Origin: Casuarius casuarius
Taxonomy: Eukaryota > Chordata > Aves > Casuariiformes > Casuariidae
Assembly (NCBI GenBank): GCA_003342895.1
Contig: PTFA01000050.1
Coordinates: 2,615,814-2,679,813 of the forward strand
Length of the DNA: 64,000 bases
Direction: 5' to 3'
Position 1 is the stretch's first letter. Each line of letters opens with the position of its first letter. Positions 59,280 to 64,000 of this stretch are shown one piece after another. Position numbers and translations under genes: made by a program. A model generated the notes under the pieces. It saw only the letters and a list, made by a program, of their open reading frames with translations, was not told the DNA's origin and made no database searches.

Positions 59280-62200
59280 GTATTCTCCTTGTTAGCAAAA
59301 AACACTGCTTTGATCAACCAATATTTATTTTAGGAAAAAACTAAAACCTATAAATATAAAACACAGTATAATCAATTATTTCAATCAAATATTTTTGTTT
59401 GCAGAATTAATATTGCCATTCTTATGTTTTTATTTAAAGTAATCCACACAGTTTTATGAGAAATGAAAAATGTGGCCTTTGTAGACAACATAAATCCTCA
59501 CTTAAATTCTCTCTGCACTAAAACTTATGAGAAGGGTTTAATAAAAAGTAGTATGCATAATGCCAGCTCAGCGACATTGATTAAGAATTAAATAAGAAGT
59601 GCTTATCCAAAATATGAGAATAAAGTTCTACACATTTGTGCTTTGTCCACACAGGCTATTCTTGTTCATGTACTGAATACAGGCAGTATTTTAAATGGTC
59701 TGTCCATCCAATGCAAAATGAGTATGATTAATGGCTAATTGCTCTTTCTTGTTTGCTATCCTTCACATGCTATGATATCAGAGTTCCACAAGGGCAACAG
59801 TAGTGGGCTGGCCAAAAAGCCTGGAGGGGAAAATTAAATCCCCTTCTTAAGTAGCAGACTAGCAGTCTCCTCCAACAAAGGCTTTCCTTCCCTTGGTGGT
59901 AATGTGATTCATTTTTCCTATAAAGAAGAAGGCTGGTATTTCAATGCGTAAAGACAGCCATTACTGTGACATTTAACAAGCCTGAAACCTCTGGCTTTCT
60001 TGCTAACCTAGATCTGCCTTAAGGCTATCGGAGACAAAAGAGGCCTTCTCCTCCAGCAAGCATCAAAGACCTAATAAAAAGCCAAGAATGAGTAGGCAGT
60101 CAGCTTCTGTGTCAGAAATGCAAAATAAAAATATAATATATGCAAATTTGAGGCATGCAAAAAAATCATGGAACATTGCTTGTGTGTACAGTTGTACTCA
60201 TAAAACCTGTAATGCACTTTTTGAATTATTCAGCAAGAAGAGGCTGAAAAGCAGCAAAGAAGCTTATTATGTTTGCTTTGCTTCATAGGCTATTAGGTGG
60301 ACAAAAAGAAAAAGGAATTTAGTTACGCTTGCTTATCTCCTAACCTTATAAACTTGGGATTAACAGATCAAAGGAGGATTTGGTTCAGTTGATAGAAAAT
60401 AGAGCTCTTTTATAGCTGTTTGGTCTCCCTGTCCCTTATGATCAAATGAGCTTAAGCAATTGATAAAATAAATGGGGTTTTGAATTCATGTGTTTTAGTA
60501 TATACATTTAATGTTTGTTGTATTCCATTGTACATTTGTATGCAAAATTAAATAGCAAGTAAAAGAGGATTAAACATTGAACATAAGAATTTTTTGTATT
60601 CTGCACAGTTGGCCTAATAATGGGATCCAAAGTGCAAACATAAGGTACGGTATTGATATAATTTAATTTGCATGATGATTTTATAAGGCACGTGGGGCAT
60701 CCCATATGCTAGGTTTGTAAAAATATTTCAGGTTCTTTATACTCTGATCTTCCTATCAGCCTGAAAACTAACTAGCATCATATCCATCTCTTGGCACTGT
60801 ACCATGCTCGGATGTAGAAGTGGAAAAACAGTCTCGGGTTTTGGAGGCTCAGGTTTCATGGAGGCTGTGCTCCATGCAGCCCTCGCATACAGCGGCTGCC
60901 TGTCGGTCACCAACAGTCACAGGACATGTTGATGCATGCTGTCCTTCCCACATTTCCATGTGCATCCAATTGCAATACACCAAAAATGTCACCTTATGAC
61001 GGCAAGGAAGATGCCAAAAGAAGAGGCTGCTCTTTCATTCTTTCATCAAGAGCTCTGCAGTCAACCATAGATGGTTATATTTCTGTGTCAGGTTCTGGAT
61101 GATTTAGAAACAGTTTTAGCTCCCAAAGGACTGCACCTATTCATTGTGCAGCAAAATTAGTTTACGCATACCTTTGAAACCTGAGGGTAACCCATTTAGC
61201 TACGAACTACCAGAAGATACACATCCTCTCCTTGAAGAAAACATCCTATCCACATGTAAAATTGTTTTTCAATGACAACAAGGCCCACGCACTTTCTAAT
61301 TACCAAATATCTTCTCTCCTATAAAGATGAATTAATTGACTTGCCTTACTTCTTTTTTTGTAATGGTTACTCACATGTTGAAAATGCGTGTTTTGACTGC
61401 AACTTTAGCACAAATTTAAAGCTCTATTACTACAAATTGGCATATAGGATATTTCAATGCAGATTGCATTAACTCTCCCCCTAGCTTGTTTAGTTAACGT
61501 AATAACTCATGGGACTTCCTAATTGCAAATTAAGGATTGTTAATAATAGCAAAACAGCTATAAAATATGGAATGTCAATGTATTATTCATTCTTCAAGCC
61601 TTCAGTATCATTTAGCATTTTGGGGTGTATCTACTGTGTAATACTTCCGTTCAGAGAAGCCCTAGCCAAGTCAGAACCATTTAAAAACTAGCATAGGAGG
61701 ATCCTCCAGGAGATTTTCCAAGATGAAATTTATTCTGGCATAACATTTCTTAAAAAGAGATTTACAAAAGTCGTTTAATAACACATGTAAGGAAAAGTGG
61801 GTAGATGAAGCTCTTTTCACTTTGGAAAATGAGTAAAGTATCAAGAACAGATAAAGCAAAAGATCTGTGACTGACTGGTTAGTTGTTTGTGACTGACTTC
61901 ACAGCTAAGTTAGTAGCTGACCTAGATTCTGAGGTTTATCCTAGGATATTTCCAGTAACATCTAAATTATTCACTGAGAAATCTTCAAGAAAGCATGGAC
62001 ACAGTGTGCTGATAATCGGGCCAAAGACGGACGACTGAAATTAGAATGATATAACGTTACTGAGTTCACAGATACAGCTGGCAAGACCTCAGACACTGAC
62101 AGAGGAATGAAAACCTCCTAAGTCCTTAGATGCAAATGAACCCTCAGGCACCCCTCTTCTTTTCCCTGTGGCTTAGTTCAATGGTCTGAAAAATCAAAGG

Positions 62201-62530
62201 AAAAATTAAAAACTTTCGCAATACAAATCTGCCAGTGCTGGCAAATCCAAAATCTGTGGATCCGATCCAATCCACGTCAGACTTACTTCGCCTGCAGTAG
62301 ATTTTGATCTGCACAGATCAGTCTCATTGCGCATGCAATGTAATTTTGCACTGCACATTTGCCAGGATCATTTGTTTGGGATCTTCAGCCATCCGCTAGC
62401 ATGGACAGCTAGAGGTCCAACAGATTATTGTCCAAAACAATACAACACTATCCTCTACTAAGAACAACTCTCTCACAGCCTGGCTGGAGACCAGGGCATC
62501 TCTGGCAATGTTTTAACTATGTTTATTTTA
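59280..62530. other. Unique AT-rich DNA, no gene seen
   Basis: No exon-like frame. A 22-base-period two-copy repeat (tgtgactgact) lies at 61866-61898. The word gaagaggctgctc near 61030 resembles one anchor of the repeat pair at 20.97/21.59 kb, but the flanks do not align. Confidence 0.5.
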
Positions 62531-62539
62531 ACTTTTGCT

Positions 62540-62606
62540 TTTGCACAGTAAACAGTAAAAGAGTTTGCAGGGTAAACAGTAAAATCTGTTTCAATTTTGA
62601 AACAGA
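62540..62606. repeat. 24-bp tandem duplication ending in a near-palindrome
   Basis: Two 24-base units (62540-62563 and 62564-62587) share tttgc and the exact 13-mer gtaaacagtaaaa. They run into a near-palindrome at 62585-62606: arms tctgtttcaa and ttgaaacaga around two bases. GTAAACA-type words are forkhead-like sites. Confidence 0.8.
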
Positions 62607-62609
62607 AGG

Positions 62610-64000
62610 AGAAGAAGAAAAAAGGCAGGGAAAGGGGGGCAAGGGGAAAAAAAGTACGGAAATGAATGGAAAAACTCAATATCTAGTATGTAAGTTCGAG
62701 TATCAGAATGTCAAGAATGGTTTTCATAGCTGCAGAAGTATCTTAAACAAGAGGATAAAAGGTTATATCCCAAAACACACAATTTTTAAGAAATTGTATC
62801 TTCCTTATCCATTTAGTTCTAATGTTACAAAGAACAAATAAACATTATGAGTTGGCTACAGATTGTGTCATTTGATTCAAATGACAGAATATCATTTGCT
62901 TTTGTTGGAAATACAACAGACAACATCCAAGCAATACAATATTCTCTGGCTACAGCATAGAGCTATGTACAATTTTACTAAACAAATTAAATAGACATTG
63001 GGGGGAGAAAACACTATGTTAGTGTATTATATTACAAAGGTAAATGTTAACACTTGCAAATATGTTTGGCTTAAGATGACATACCAAGTGTATTGCAAAA
63101 ATATCTTCGGGATAACTGGTCTCAAAAGTTTTCTTGTAAAAAAAATTGGTATTTGGGATCTGAGACAAAAAATAAAAGTGATTTCTTTTTAGCAACATCT
63201 TAAACATACAAAGACTAATTTAGATCGAATGGATTTCACTTTCTGAATGGCATTAAAAACATACAGAAGTTAAGGGTATAGCTAGTTTTTGCAGCTTTTC
63301 ATGGTGTCTCTAGATTCAAGATGGGTTTATTTACCATCACAGCAACTTTTTCATGTTCTTGAATTCAACTTATTTAATCCATTAAGAAACAAGTACTCCA
63401 TAAGAAACAAACGCTGAAGAAGTTGAAGAAAGGTAGACTCATGATTGTGACAATACTTTGTCTTTTTCGTCATAATTCTGTGCTGTAATTGCAATGCTGT
63501 TGTAGCTGTGGTATTCAAAAATATAGCAAGGCAAAGTCAATGAGAGGTAATACATCTTACTGAAGTGATATGGAGGACAGATCTATTATTTTGGGGGTAC
63601 ATAAAAATCCTTCGTATACAGAAGGACTACATCATTGAAAAACTTCTGCAAGAGCCATCTTCAATGTACTGCACACTCTTGTAGGAGGAAGGATACACTG
63701 TCTAGTGGGTGGCACCACTGTTACATGGTGGGGTTTGCTCTAGAGAAAAGATCCCATCAGTAAAATTGCTTTTTATCTGTTCTTGGTGAGAACTATCAGG
63801 CTTTCATGAAATGCTTGTATCTTTATAGCATTATGTGAAAGCTCTCAATGGGATTTTTGTACCATTCTGTCTTTCACCTGGTGATGGCCATCACTAGGTC
63901 ATTTAACACATATCATTTCACCTTCCCAACTAGAGGTGAGGAGCACCTAGTACAAAACATCTCTTCCACTACTAAGGAGCGTCAGCATTTGGCTCTGCCT
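62610..64000. other. Unique AT-rich flank, no gene seen
   Basis: The 137-codon plus frame at 62428-62841 is Lys/Asn-rich with no domain and reads through the tandem repeat, so I treat it as chance. Nothing else is recognisable to the window edge. Confidence 0.5.

Noticed and set aside
60684..60703. Similarity to miR-124 (taaggcacg)
   Set aside because: Only the first nine or so bases match and the rest differs; no suitable stem partner nearby.
61015..61060. Third copy of the 20.97/21.59 kb repeat
   Set aside because: Only one short anchor (gaggctgctc) matches; flanks do not follow the order of the pair.
62428..62841. 137-codon plus frame
   Set aside because: It crosses a tandem duplication and a palindrome, is Lys/Asn-rich as expected from AT-rich DNA, and has no domain.
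1..64000. CRISPR array, operon, prokaryotic or viral genes
   Set aside because: No regularly spaced repeats, no ribosome-binding-site-led gene runs, and no LTR pair or retroviral gene order; base composition and CR1 traces indicate a vertebrate nuclear genome.

Overview
The window looks like non-coding nuclear DNA from a vertebrate, most likely a sauropsid and probably a bird. The reasons are A+T-rich single-copy sequence broken by short CpG islands, an old CR1 LINE 3' end at about 24.24-24.51 kb, very few recognisable interspersed repeats, and no Alu, B1/B2 or L1. I found no exon chain, tRNA, rRNA or known microRNA. The longest open frames (110-185 codons) either sit in CpG-rich DNA that lacks stop codons by composition, or resemble no protein I know. 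I therefore annotate no CDS. The window could be intergenic or lie inside a very long intron; the sequence does not decide which.

Layout. 0.9-8.1 kb holds four CpG islands (0.9-1.1, 3.2-3.7, 7.0-7.3 and 8.0-8.1 kb) separated by AT-rich DNA. A block at 7.56-7.98 kb is dense in homeodomain-, MEIS/TGIF- and MEF2-like words and resembles a developmental regulatory region. Two more CpG islands lie at 18.46-18.61 kb (downstream of a palindromic TATA-like word) and 32.26-32.52 kb (followed by a CRE-like palindrome and a TATA-like box). Weaker GC-rich patches lie near 13.85, 17.0, 41.15, 54.0 and 57.6 kb. The rest is unique AT-rich DNA with TAAT-rich spots at 27.5, 47.8 and 48.95 kb.

Mobile and repeated DNA: the CR1 3' end at 24.2-24.5 kb; a probable second CR1 tail at 34.5 kb; a pair of diverged direct repeats at 20.97-21.15 and 21.59-21.77 kb; a candidate decayed PIF/Harbinger-like transposase fragment on the minus strand at 43.11-43.45 kb; a 27-base T run at 45.07 kb; an (AC)n microsatellite at 59.22 kb; and a few small tandem duplications.

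The most unusual feature is an excess of perfect or near-perfect short inverted repeats with tiny loops: at 8.75, 11.66, 14.94, 19.32 and 29.48 kb, plus a 22-bp palindrome at 28.43 kb and an 18-bp inverted repeat with a 76-base spacer at 47.72 kb. By a rough hand estimate there are many more than composition predicts. They may be scars of replication template switching or structured non-coding elements. I see no genes working together here and no support for a new protein-based system.
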